Shown here: piece after piece, positions 57,565-64,000 of the stretch
Layout of the letters: the number at the start of each line of letters is the position of its first letter
Position numbering within the stretch: the stretch's first letter is position 1
Assembly (NCBI RefSeq): GCF_000418365.1
Contig: NC_021663.1
Coordinates: forward strand, 744,001 to 808,000
Direction: 5' to 3'
DNA length: 64,000 nt
From: Corynebacterium terpenotabidum Y-11
GTDB taxonomy: Bacteria > Actinomycetota > Actinomycetes > Mycobacteriales > Mycobacteriaceae
Translations under genes and position numbers: made by a program
The notes under the pieces: generated by a model
Databases searched by the model: none
Seen by the model: only the letters and a program-made list of their open reading frames with translations
What the model was told of the DNA's origin: nothing

Positions 57565-58065
57565 ATGCCCTTCGTCGACAATGAGGCGACCGGGACCCGG
57601 TTCCACAGCACGCGGGTGAACCTGCGCTGGTCGGACTTCGACCAGTTCCAGCACGTCAACAACGCCGCGTACCTGGAGTTCTCGCAGGACGCCCGAATCG
57701 ATTTCATTCGGGATGTCCTCACCGAGATGGATATCTCGGTGCCTGCCTTCATCGTCCGTTGGGCGTCCGTTGACTACCAGAAGGCCCTGTCGTCGAGCGA
57801 GACGCAGATCGTCGTCGAATCGTTCATGTACGAGATCGGCGAGAAGTCCTTCAAGATGCGGCAGATCATCCGCAACGCCCAGCACAAGGTCGTTGCCGTG
57901 GTCGACACGGTCAACGTGGCCGTGGACATCCTCTCGGGGAAGACCCGTCCGTGGACCGAGGCTGACATCGAGGTCATCAACATGTTCATGATCCCGGTCG
58001 AGGAAGAGGACCATTCGCCCGCTGCCGAGGCGAAGAAGGACGCCGAGGCCGACACCGGTCTCTGA
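57565..58065 (+). CDS. Acyl-CoA thioesterase (4HBT hotdog fold, Rv2475c-like)
   Basis: The 166-residue protein is a single hotdog domain with the 4HBT signature RWSDFDQFQHVNNAAYLEFSQ, including the catalytic Asp. These enzymes hydrolyse acyl-CoA thioesters. The substrate chain length is not predictable. A disordered Ala/Glu/Lys C-terminal tail follows the domain. ATG 57565 follows AAGGAG. Its place after ettA matches Rv2477c-Rv2475c. Confidence 0.88.
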   Translation: MPFVDNEATGTRFHSTRVNLRWSDFDQFQHVNNAAYLEFSQDARIDFIRDVLTEMDISVPAFIVRWASVDYQKALSSSETQIVVESFMYEIGEKSFKMRQIIRNAQHKVVAVVDTVNVAVDILSGKTRPWTEADIEVINMFMIPVEEEDHSPAAEAKKDAEADTGL

Positions 58066-58215
58066 CCGGCACCCACGGCAGGCGTCCACGGCAGGCGTCC
58101 GCGGCAGGTATCCGCGGCAGGTATCAACGACCGGCGCCGACGACCAGCACCGACGACCGCAGACTGACGGCGATCGTCCCGGGGGTGGGGGCGGACGCGG
58201 GTAGTGTGGGCGGAC

Positions 58216-58926
58216 GTGTTGTCCCCGCCTTCCCCTGCCCAGACCACCCTGACGCTGACCCGGCCCGGCCGGGTGCAGGCGTCCACCCTGCGCCGTATCG
58301 CCGCAGTGACCACCCGCGTCCTGCGGATGGACCCCGGCGCCATGGCGCGTTTCGTCTCAGTGGGGGCCGACGCCACGGACGTCCTGCTGTCCACCCCGCT
58401 GGGCTGCGTTGTCGCCCAGCGGCTGGCCGCGGTGATCTCGGAGGACGGCGCGGTCGTCTCCGCGGACCCCTTGCCTGCGCTGCTGGGGGAGGTGGCGTCC
58501 TCGGCACAGGACGCCACACTCACCCTCGGATCGCGGATGGACCTGATGTGGCCGGGGACGCCGCCGCCGGCGTCCGGTTGGACGGTGGTCGACGTGGTCC
58601 CGGGGGCGGACGTGCGCGACCTGTTCGCCAGTTTCCAGGCGGAGGCGGAGGCGCACTCCGGTCCGGCCGGGCTGCCGCCGTCACTGCTGGATCAGCCGTT
58701 GCTGCGGCTGACCAGCAGGACGCAGACCGGGATCATCGAGATCCCCGGCAGCGTCATCGCGGCGCTGGGTTCCCTTGGGCTGGTGAAAGAACCCCCGGCA
58801 GAGCTGGTCGAGCATGACCGGGTGCGGGTGAGTATCACCGGTTCCTGGATCCGGGTCGACGCCCTGTTCGGCACGGTCTACCTGCCCCGGCCCGGTGGGC
58901 TGGCTCGGATCCCGACGGCGCGGTGA
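58216..58926 (+). CDS. Conserved actinobacterial protein of unknown function (Rv2474c position)
   Basis: The 236-residue protein is soluble, rich in Ala, Leu and Val, with no recognised motif. It contains FVSVGADATDVLLSTPLGCV and GWTVVDVVPGADVRDLFASF as its most regular segments. The GTG at 58216 has TAGTGT 8 nt upstream (58202-58207), so the start is well supported though leaderless. Position after the thioesterase matches Rv2474c. It converges with the TSUP permease gene. Confidence 0.75.
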   Translation: MLSPPSPAQTTLTLTRPGRVQASTLRRIAAVTTRVLRMDPGAMARFVSVGADATDVLLSTPLGCVVAQRLAAVISEDGAVVSADPLPALLGEVASSAQDATLTLGSRMDLMWPGTPPPASGWTVVDVVPGADVRDLFASFQAEAEAHSGPAGLPPSLLDQPLLRLTSRTQTGIIEIPGSVIAALGSLGLVKEPPAELVEHDRVRVSITGSWIRVDALFGTVYLPRPGGLARIPTAR

Positions 58927-58944
58927 TCGGGGCAGTCCGGGAGG

Positions 58945-59868
58945 TCACACCATGTCGGTGATGAGCTTCACCGACATCACGACGATGAGGACCAGTAGGG
59001 CGATGCGCACGAACCCGGTGCCGCGGTCCAGGACCAGCTTCGCGCCGACCTGTGCCCCGAGGACGTTGAACACCGCCAGTATCAGGCCGAGCAACCACAG
59101 GACGTGACCGCCGGCGGCGAAGACCACGAGGCCACCGATGTTCGTCGCCGTGTTCACCAGCTTCGTCATCGCCAGGGAGTGGAGCAGACTGCGGGACAGC
59201 ACCGCGGTGAACACGATGACGAGGAACATGCCGGTGCCCGGGCCGAAGAACCCGTCGTAGAAGCCGATGAACGCGATCAGTGCCACGGCGAGGAGGATCC
59301 GGCCGCGGCCGGGTGGGGCAGGTGGGGCAGGCGGGGCAGGCGGGGCAGGCGGGGCAGGCGGGGCAGGCACGGTGGCGACGGAGACGTCAGCGGCGGCCGT
59401 GGCATCGGTGTTGACTGTGGCGCTGTCCCCGTCGCTGCGTCCGAACCGGGGACGCAGTGCCACGAACACCCCCACGGCGAGCATGAGCACCACGACTACA
59501 GGCCGCAGCACATCGCTGCTCACCGCGGTGGCGAGCAGCGCCCCGCCGGCGGAACACAGCCCGGCCAGGGGAGCGGCGGTCCGGACCGTCCGCCAGTCGA
59601 CCGGTACGGTGCGGGCCATGCGCATCCCGGCACTGGCCGTGCCGAACACCGCGGTGAACTTGTTGGTACCCAGGGAGACCTGGGCCGGAAGGCCGGGGGC
59701 GAGCGCGAGGATCAGCGGGATAAGGATCAGGCCACCACCACCGATGACGGCGTCCACCCCGCCGGCGAGCGCCGCCCCGCAGGCCAGCATGAGCAGCCCG
59801 GCGGCGGAGAGCCCACTGTCCGGCGCGAGAACACCGGTCAGTCCGGCCAGGATGGCCCAGTCAGGCAC
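58945..59868 (-). CDS. TSUP/TauE-SafE family permease
   Basis: TSUP proteins export or import sulphite, sulphonates or other small organic anions. The 307-residue protein has about eight membrane helices in two halves with the family repeat GGVDAVIGGGGLILIPLIL and IGFYDGFFGPGTGMFL. The halves are joined by a cytoplasmic linker of six Pro-Ala-Pro units, coded by 9-bp tandem repeats at 59312-59368. The GTG start overlaps the end of glbO by 8 nt, so they are probably co-translated. The substrate is unknown. Confidence 0.88.
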   Translation of the reverse strand: MPDWAILAGLTGVLAPDSGLSAAGLLMLACGAALAGGVDAVIGGGGLILIPLILALAPGLPAQVSLGTNKFTAVFGTASAGMRMARTVPVDWRTVRTAAPLAGLCSAGGALLATAVSSDVLRPVVVVLMLAVGVFVALRPRFGRSDGDSATVNTDATAAADVSVATVPAPPAPPAPPAPPAPPAPPGRGRILLAVALIAFIGFYDGFFGPGTGMFLVIVFTAVLSRSLLHSLAMTKLVNTATNIGGLVVFAAGGHVLWLLGLILAVFNVLGAQVGAKLVLDRGTGFVRIALLVLIVVMSVKLITDMV

Positions 59869-60280
59869 GGTTGATGAGCATATCGGCGACGCGCACCATA
59901 TGGTCCCAGATCGCGAGGCGCGCAGGCTCCGGAAGGTCCTCGTCAGAAACCGTGGCCAGGGACTCGGACATCATGGTCAGCCAGTGCTCCCGGGCCTCGG
60001 GGGTGACCGCGAAGTGCATGTGCCGCATCCGCAGGCGGGGATGTCCGCGTTGCTCGTTGAAGGTCTGCGGCCCGCCCCAGTACTGCACGAGGAACCAGCG
60101 CAGCCGGTCCTCCGCACCGGCCATGTCTTCGGCCGGGTACATCGGCCCCAGTACCGGATCAGAGGGGACACGCAGGTAGAACTCGTGGACGATACTCCGG
60201 AAGGTCTCCTCGCCGACGAGATCGTAGAGGCTCGCGGGCCGGTCCGGCTCGGACGGGACGGGGGAGATGGGGATCGTCAT
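59861..60280 (-). CDS. glbO: Group II truncated haemoglobin GlbO
   Basis: GlbO binds O2 at a haem and is thought to help oxygen delivery or redox protection at the membrane. The 139-residue product has the proximal His in RMRHMHF, Trp at G8 in AIWDHMVRVAD, and Tyr in HEFYLRVPSDPVLGPMYP near B10/CD1, as in group II globins. The ATG is at 60280. It lies between pepN and the TSUP gene, as in Rv2470-Rv2467 order. A short gap of 18 bp separates it from pepN. Confidence 0.94.
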   Translation of the reverse strand: MTIPISPVPSEPDRPASLYDLVGEETFRSIVHEFYLRVPSDPVLGPMYPAEDMAGAEDRLRWFLVQYWGGPQTFNEQRGHPRLRMRHMHFAVTPEAREHWLTMMSESLATVSDEDLPEPARLAIWDHMVRVADMLINRA

Positions 60281-60298
60281 GATCCCCAGACTAGCGCC

Positions 60299-63004
60299 CT
60301 ACTGCGCGTCGAACGCACGCGCGGCGGCGGCACGCTCGGCGCGTGAGACACCCTCGGACAGCACGCGACGCAGCCCGGCCGGGGTGGACTCCGCATCGGC
60401 CAGCGCCCTGATGTCGGCGAGGACCGTGTCATCGGACCAGGAGGGGAACAGTCCCTCACAGTTGCGCAGGGCCATCTCGGAGGACAGGGAGTTCCACATC
60501 TCGACGACCCGGTTGACGTACCCGGCGCCGAACGGGGCGAGCAGGTCGTCCTGGCCGACGTGGGTGAACCCGCCCATGCGGAACCGCAGCGCGAGGTTGG
60601 ACTCGTCCGCGCCGTGGAGGGTGAGGACGTCCCAGGCGGCCTGCTTCACCGAGGATGTCGGCACGGCGGTGCGGGCCTGCAGGGCGTGTCCGGCACCGGA
60701 GGAGGTCCGGTCCGCGCCCTCCTCGATGGCGATGAGTTCCTCGGCGTCCTCCGTGGACAGCGCACCGTCGGTGCCGACGAGGGCAGTGAGCAGCCGCCAG
60801 CGCATGTCCTGGTCGACGGCGAAGCCGGGCAGCAGGTCGTCGGCGGTGGTGTCGTCGTCCAGGCCGAGCAGGCCACGCAGCCAGTCGGTGGACTTCACGG
60901 TCTGCGCGGCGTTGGTGTACGCGCGGACGAAGGCCAGGCGGGCCTGGCCGTCGGTGGTTTCGGCGCCGGAACGGAAGGCCTCGATCAGGACGCGGCGTCC
61001 CTCCTCCTTCCAGTCGTCGGCGACGTAGCGCTCCACGGCGGCGATCGCCTGGCCGAGGATCTGTTCGAGGACGCCCAGCTGGTCCTCGGCGGCGGCACCC
61101 CGGGCGACGAGGGTCACGAAGTCGCGGGCCTGCATCTGGGCGTTGCGGGTCGCCTGCCAGGCGGCGGACCAGATGAGGACGCGGGCCATCGGGTCGGAGA
61201 TGCGGGCGATATTGGCGACGGCGAAGGCGAGCGAGTCGGCGTCGAGGTCGACGAAACCGTAGGCCAGATCGTCGTCGTTGACGATGACGAGGTCGGCGGG
61301 CTGGTCCCCGACGAGCTCGGGAACCTCGGTGCGGGAGCCGTTGACGTCGAGTTCGACGCGGCGGCGCAGCTCGACCGAGGGTGTGCTGCCAGCGTCATCC
61401 AGTTCTCCGACGAGGTCGTAGAGGCCGATGGCGAGGCGGTGGGTGCGGGTGTCGCCCGCGCCCGGCTGCGCACCGGTCTGGGTGACGGCGAAGGAGGTGT
61501 ACACCGCCTCCGGTCCACCCTCACCCTCGGTCGTGAAGGACGCCCCGAGGGTGTTGATACCGGTGGTCTTCAGCCACTGGTCGGCCCAGTCGGACAGGTC
61601 GCGGCCGGAGGCCTTCTCCAGGGCTCCGAGCAGGTCGTCGAAGGTGGCGTTGGCGAAGGCGTGGTTAACGAAGTGGGCGCGGATGCCGGCGAAGAACGGC
61701 TCCAGGCCGACATAGGCGGCGAGCTGCTTGAGCACGGAGGCGCCCTTGGCGTAGGTGATGCCGTCGAAGTTGGCGTCGACCTCGACCAGGTCGTTCGCCC
61801 CGGAGAATACCGGGTGGGTCGACGGCAGCTGGTCCTGGCCGTAGGCCCAGGACTTCTCCTTGGAGTTGAAGGTCACCCAGGCGGTCGTGTGCTCGGTGGC
61901 GTGGGTCTGCGCCATCGCCGACGACCAGGTGGCGAAGGACTCGTTGAGCCACAGATCATCCCACCACTGCATGGTGACGAGGTCGCCGAACCACATGTGG
62001 GCCAGTTCGTGGAGGATCGTGTCTGCCCGACGTTCGTACTCGTAGTGGCTGGCCGCGGAACGGAAGACGTACTCGTCGCGGATGGTCACGCAGCCGGCGT
62101 TCTCCATCGCGCCCATGTTGTACTCGGGGCAGAAGATCTGGTCGTACTTGTGGAACGGGTAGGCCACGCCGAAGTTGGCGGCGTAGTAGTCGAATCCGGC
62201 CTTGGTGACCTCGAAGATGACGTCGGCGTCGAGATAGTCGGCGAGGGACTGGCGGACGTAGATGCCCAGCGGGACGGTGATGTCCGTCTCGGGGACCAGA
62301 CGCGTGTCGGTCACGCCCTCGGTCTCCGGGGTGGGCAGCGGTCGTCCGGTCCATTCGTCGGTGACGTGGGCCCAGGGGCCGACGCAGAAGGCGATGAGGT
62401 AGGTCGACAGCGGGTAGTCGACGACGGCGGTATGCACGGCCACGCCGTCGACCTCGACGCCGAGTTCACCGGAGATCCCGACGACGTTGTTGGTGACGAC
62501 GGTCCAGTTCTCCGGGGTCTTCACCGAGACCTCGTAGGTGGCCTTGATATCCGGCTGGTCGAAGCAGGCGAAGACGCGTTTGGCGTCCGCTGCCTCGAAC
62601 TGGGTGTACATGTACGTTGCACCGTCAGCCGGGTCGGTGAACCGGTGCAGGCCTTCTCCGGTGGAGGAGTAGACGGCGTCCGCCATGACGGTGAGGTCGT
62701 GACTGCCCTCGGTGAGGACGAGCTGCAGGCCACGGTCCTCGTCGTAGGCGCCGTCGGACAGGGGGACGGCCTCGGCGGTGATGTCGGTACCGTCAAGGAT
62801 GACCGCGGTGACGGCGTCCGCCCGGAGATCGAGGAAGGTCTCGCCGTGGGTGTCGGCGGTGAAGGAGAGAGTGGTCATCGAGGGGAAGGTGCGCTGGCCG
62901 GGGGTTCCACCGGCGGTGAGATCAAGGTCGATGACGTAGTGCACGTCGCGGATCAGTGCTGAGCGTGCGGCCGCTTCGGCCCGGGTGAGGTTGGTTGAAC
63001 TCAT
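60299..63004 (-). CDS. pepN: Aminopeptidase N
   Basis: PepN is an M1 zinc aminopeptidase that removes N-terminal residues from peptides in the cytoplasm. The 901-residue product has the exopeptidase motif MGAMENAG, zinc site ILHELAHMWFGDL with the third ligand Glu in LWLNESFATW, and a C-terminal helical ERAP1-like domain. I chose ATG 63004 (MSSTNLTRAEAAARS), the family start, which has TATGCT 8 nt upstream (63013-63018); the frame is open upstream but without homology. It is divergent from the nitroreductase gene. Confidence 0.96.
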   Translation of the reverse strand: MSSTNLTRAEAAARSALIRDVHYVIDLDLTAGGTPGQRTFPSMTTLSFTADTHGETFLDLRADAVTAVILDGTDITAEAVPLSDGAYDEDRGLQLVLTEGSHDLTVMADAVYSSTGEGLHRFTDPADGATYMYTQFEAADAKRVFACFDQPDIKATYEVSVKTPENWTVVTNNVVGISGELGVEVDGVAVHTAVVDYPLSTYLIAFCVGPWAHVTDEWTGRPLPTPETEGVTDTRLVPETDITVPLGIYVRQSLADYLDADVIFEVTKAGFDYYAANFGVAYPFHKYDQIFCPEYNMGAMENAGCVTIRDEYVFRSAASHYEYERRADTILHELAHMWFGDLVTMQWWDDLWLNESFATWSSAMAQTHATEHTTAWVTFNSKEKSWAYGQDQLPSTHPVFSGANDLVEVDANFDGITYAKGASVLKQLAAYVGLEPFFAGIRAHFVNHAFANATFDDLLGALEKASGRDLSDWADQWLKTTGINTLGASFTTEGEGGPEAVYTSFAVTQTGAQPGAGDTRTHRLAIGLYDLVGELDDAGSTPSVELRRRVELDVNGSRTEVPELVGDQPADLVIVNDDDLAYGFVDLDADSLAFAVANIARISDPMARVLIWSAAWQATRNAQMQARDFVTLVARGAAAEDQLGVLEQILGQAIAAVERYVADDWKEEGRRVLIEAFRSGAETTDGQARLAFVRAYTNAAQTVKSTDWLRGLLGLDDDTTADDLLPGFAVDQDMRWRLLTALVGTDGALSTEDAEELIAIEEGADRTSSGAGHALQARTAVPTSSVKQAAWDVLTLHGADESNLALRFRMGGFTHVGQDDLLAPFGAGYVNRVVEMWNSLSSEMALRNCEGLFPSWSDDTVLADIRALADAESTPAGLRRVLSEGVSRAERAAAARAFDAQ

Positions 63005-63012
63005 GGTGACCG

Positions 63013-63057
63013 AGCATAGCGACGGGCCCGGACAGTCGCGCGGGAGGCGCGTACAGT
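63013..63057. promoter_or_regulatory. Divergent leaderless promoters of pepN and the nitroreductase
   Basis: TATGCT reads on the minus strand at 63018-63013, 8 nt before pepN ATG. TACAGT at 63052-63057 on the plus strand is 8 nt before ATG 63066. The two start codons are only 61 bp apart, and neither has a ribosome binding site. Confidence 0.6.
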
Positions 63058-63065
63058 CGGACGCC

Positions 63066-63704
63066 ATGAGCACTCCAGTCACCATGTATTTCGACGCCAC
63101 CTGTCCGTTCGCCTGGGTCACCAGCCGGTGGCTCAAGGAAGTCGCGAAGGTCCGCGACATCGACCTCACCTACTCGCCGATGAGCCTCGCCGTCCTCAAT
63201 GAAGGACGCGAGGAGCTGCCCGAGAACTACCGCAACGCCATGGAGGCGGCGTGGGGTCCGGCGCTTGTCGCCGCGGCGCTGCAGCTCTCCGAGCCCGACA
63301 AGGTGGATGCGTACTACACCGCGATCGGCACCCTCATCCACAACGGCGGCCAGGGGCACCGGCAGGGCGACGGTGCCTATGACGCGCTGATCGCCGAGGC
63401 ACTGTCCGACGCGGGGGCGGATTCCGCCTACCTCGAGGCCGCGCACAAGCGGGGCGACGAGGAGGGGTCGGTCGAGGAACAGCTACGGGCCTTCCAGGCC
63501 ACGGCGATGGAGAAGGTCGGCAATGATGTCGGCACGCCGGTCGTCGAACTCGGCGGTCACGCCTTCTTCGGCCCGGTCATCACCCGCGTCCCGAAGGGCG
63601 AGGAGGCCGGGGCATTGTTCGACGCTGCGGTCACCCTCGGCAGCTACGAGCACTTCTTCGAGCTCAAGCGGTCCCGCACCGAGTCGCCGGACGCCACGGC
63701 GTAA
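63066..63704 (+). CDS. Mycothiol-dependent nitroreductase, Rv2466c-like (DsbA fold)
   Basis: Rv2466c reduces nitro compounds and quinones using mycothiol. The 212-residue thioredoxin-fold/DsbA product has FDATCPFAWVTSRWLKEV (CPFA motif near residue 14), helical insert GHRQGDGAYDALIAEAL, and VGTPVVELGGHAFFGPV. Only the first Cys of the family's CPWC pair is present, so it likely acts as a monothiol enzyme with mycothiol. ATG 63066 is supported by the promoter at 63052. Its position beside pepN is the same as Rv2466c-Rv2467. Confidence 0.88.
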   Translation: MSTPVTMYFDATCPFAWVTSRWLKEVAKVRDIDLTYSPMSLAVLNEGREELPENYRNAMEAAWGPALVAAALQLSEPDKVDAYYTAIGTLIHNGGQGHRQGDGAYDALIAEALSDAGADSAYLEAAHKRGDEEGSVEEQLRAFQATAMEKVGNDVGTPVVELGGHAFFGPVITRVPKGEEAGALFDAAVTLGSYEHFFELKRSRTESPDATA

Positions 63705-63816
63705 GGGTTGGGTGAGGTCGGCGTCCGGGTTCCGCCGAGTGCCGCTGAGGGCTTCGGGGGAGGTCGCTCGGTCCAGGTGCGCGATCACTTCGGCTGGGAT
63801 AGTATCCTCGCCAGTG

Positions 63817-63834
63817 CCCCGGAACGGTCCGGGG
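63817..63834 (+). promoter_or_regulatory. 5' leader hairpin of the last gene
   Basis: The arms CCCCGGA and TCCGGGG form a 7-bp stem with loop ACGG, and the stem can be extended by CAGT/ACTG on either side of a bulge. It lies 44 bp before the start codon at 63878 and may act in the leader RNA or end the preceding transcript. Confidence 0.45.
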
Positions 63835-63877
63835 ACTGCACACGATTTCCCTCACCTGACTTTTCAGAGGAGTACCC

Positions 63878-64000
63878 GTGGACTTTTCAGCCTTCGGCCT
63901 TATCGAGGATTTCTTTGACGACGCCGCAGCCTATTACGCGGCGCTGGGGAAGATCACCGATTTCTTCACTATTCTCGCGAAGTTCGCGCTCGGCGATTTC
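63878..64000 (+). CDS. Small amphipathic protein, 5' part only (porin-like?)
   Basis: The GTG at 63878 follows AGAGGAG by 6 nt. The 41 residues visible (MDFSAFGLIEDFFDDAAAYY... FFTILAKFALGDF) lack a signal peptide and are amphipathic, with Phe/Leu/Ala on one face and Asp/Glu/Lys on the other. This style recalls corynebacterial PorA/PorH-type cell-wall peptides, but the sequence is cut off by the window and I see no specific match. Confidence 0.5.
   Translation, partial: MDFSAFGLIEDFFDDAAAYYAALGKITDFFTILAKFALGDF

Overview
The window is a chromosomal segment of a high-GC Corynebacterium. The evidence is gene content and order: class Ib ribonucleotide reductase (nrdI-nrdE, nrdF) beside ferritin, ctaD and serB; a mycolate reductase (cmrA) beside orn; and two blocks that follow the Mycobacterium tuberculosis order known from the literature (Rv1329c-Rv1343c: dinG, pncB, clpS, DUF2017, P1 peptidase, rhomboid, murI, Rv1339-type hydrolase, rph, rdgB, DUF3817, LprD; and Rv2466c-Rv2478c: nitroreductase, pepN, glbO, Rv2474c, Rv2475c, ettA, SSB-like). 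Many genes have a -10 hexamer only 6-8 nt before the start codon, as in actinobacterial leaderless transcripts. The species cannot be named from this sequence alone. LAYOUT: 1-9.2 kb carries nrdI, nrdE, ferritin, nrdF, ctaD, serB and a PTH2-type peptidyl-tRNA hydrolase. 9.2-14.2 kb (minus strand) carries an acyl-CoA ligase, a DinG-type helicase and pncB. 14.3-22.7 kb is the clpS-to-LprD block. 22.79-28.54 kb is a small, decayed genomic island: it sits in a tRNA-Leu gene, is bounded by a repeat of the tRNA 3' end, and contains an integrase remnant, broken IS3 and ISL3 transposase genes, an intact MspA-type porin gene and two low-GC genes of unknown function. 28.8-35.4 kb is core metabolism, transport and envelope genes (bcp, DUF3618, AbrB-type permease, holin-like protein, tRNA-Lys, L,D-transpeptidase, flavin reductase, Gdx-type SMR transporter, LLM oxidoreductase, HdeD-like protein). 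36.0-37.9 kb is a membrane cytochrome b with a very long Gly/Ala/Pro-rich tail. 37.9-50.9 kb carries lipoate ligase, a RecQ helicase with a C-terminal phosphoribosyltransferase-like segment, a nuclease-like gene, a P-type ATPase, an alcohol dehydrogenase, a CHY zinc protein, tRNA-His, orn, cmrA, a frameshifted acyltransferase and a K+ channel. 50.9-64 kb carries tRNA-Arg, a CopD-CtaG fusion, an SSB paralogue with DnaA boxes, a second nuclease-like gene, ettA, thioesterase, the Rv2474c homologue, a TSUP permease, glbO, pepN, nitroreductase and the first 41 codons of a small amphipathic protein. HOW THEY WORK TOGETHER: the genes cover dNTP supply, iron storage, respiration (aa3 oxidase and its copper assembly factor), serine and NAD synthesis, proteolysis, RNA turnover, nucleotide clean-up and cell-envelope construction. 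MOST NOTABLE: two Vsr/DUF559-like nuclease genes (41505-42617 and about 54478-55428) are each bracketed by two copies of their own long palindrome. At the second locus the copies are identical 74-bp repeats that can fold as a three-way junction. This palindrome-nuclease-palindrome layout, seen twice with unrelated palindromes, resembles REP/RAYT systems and is the best candidate here for an undescribed element.
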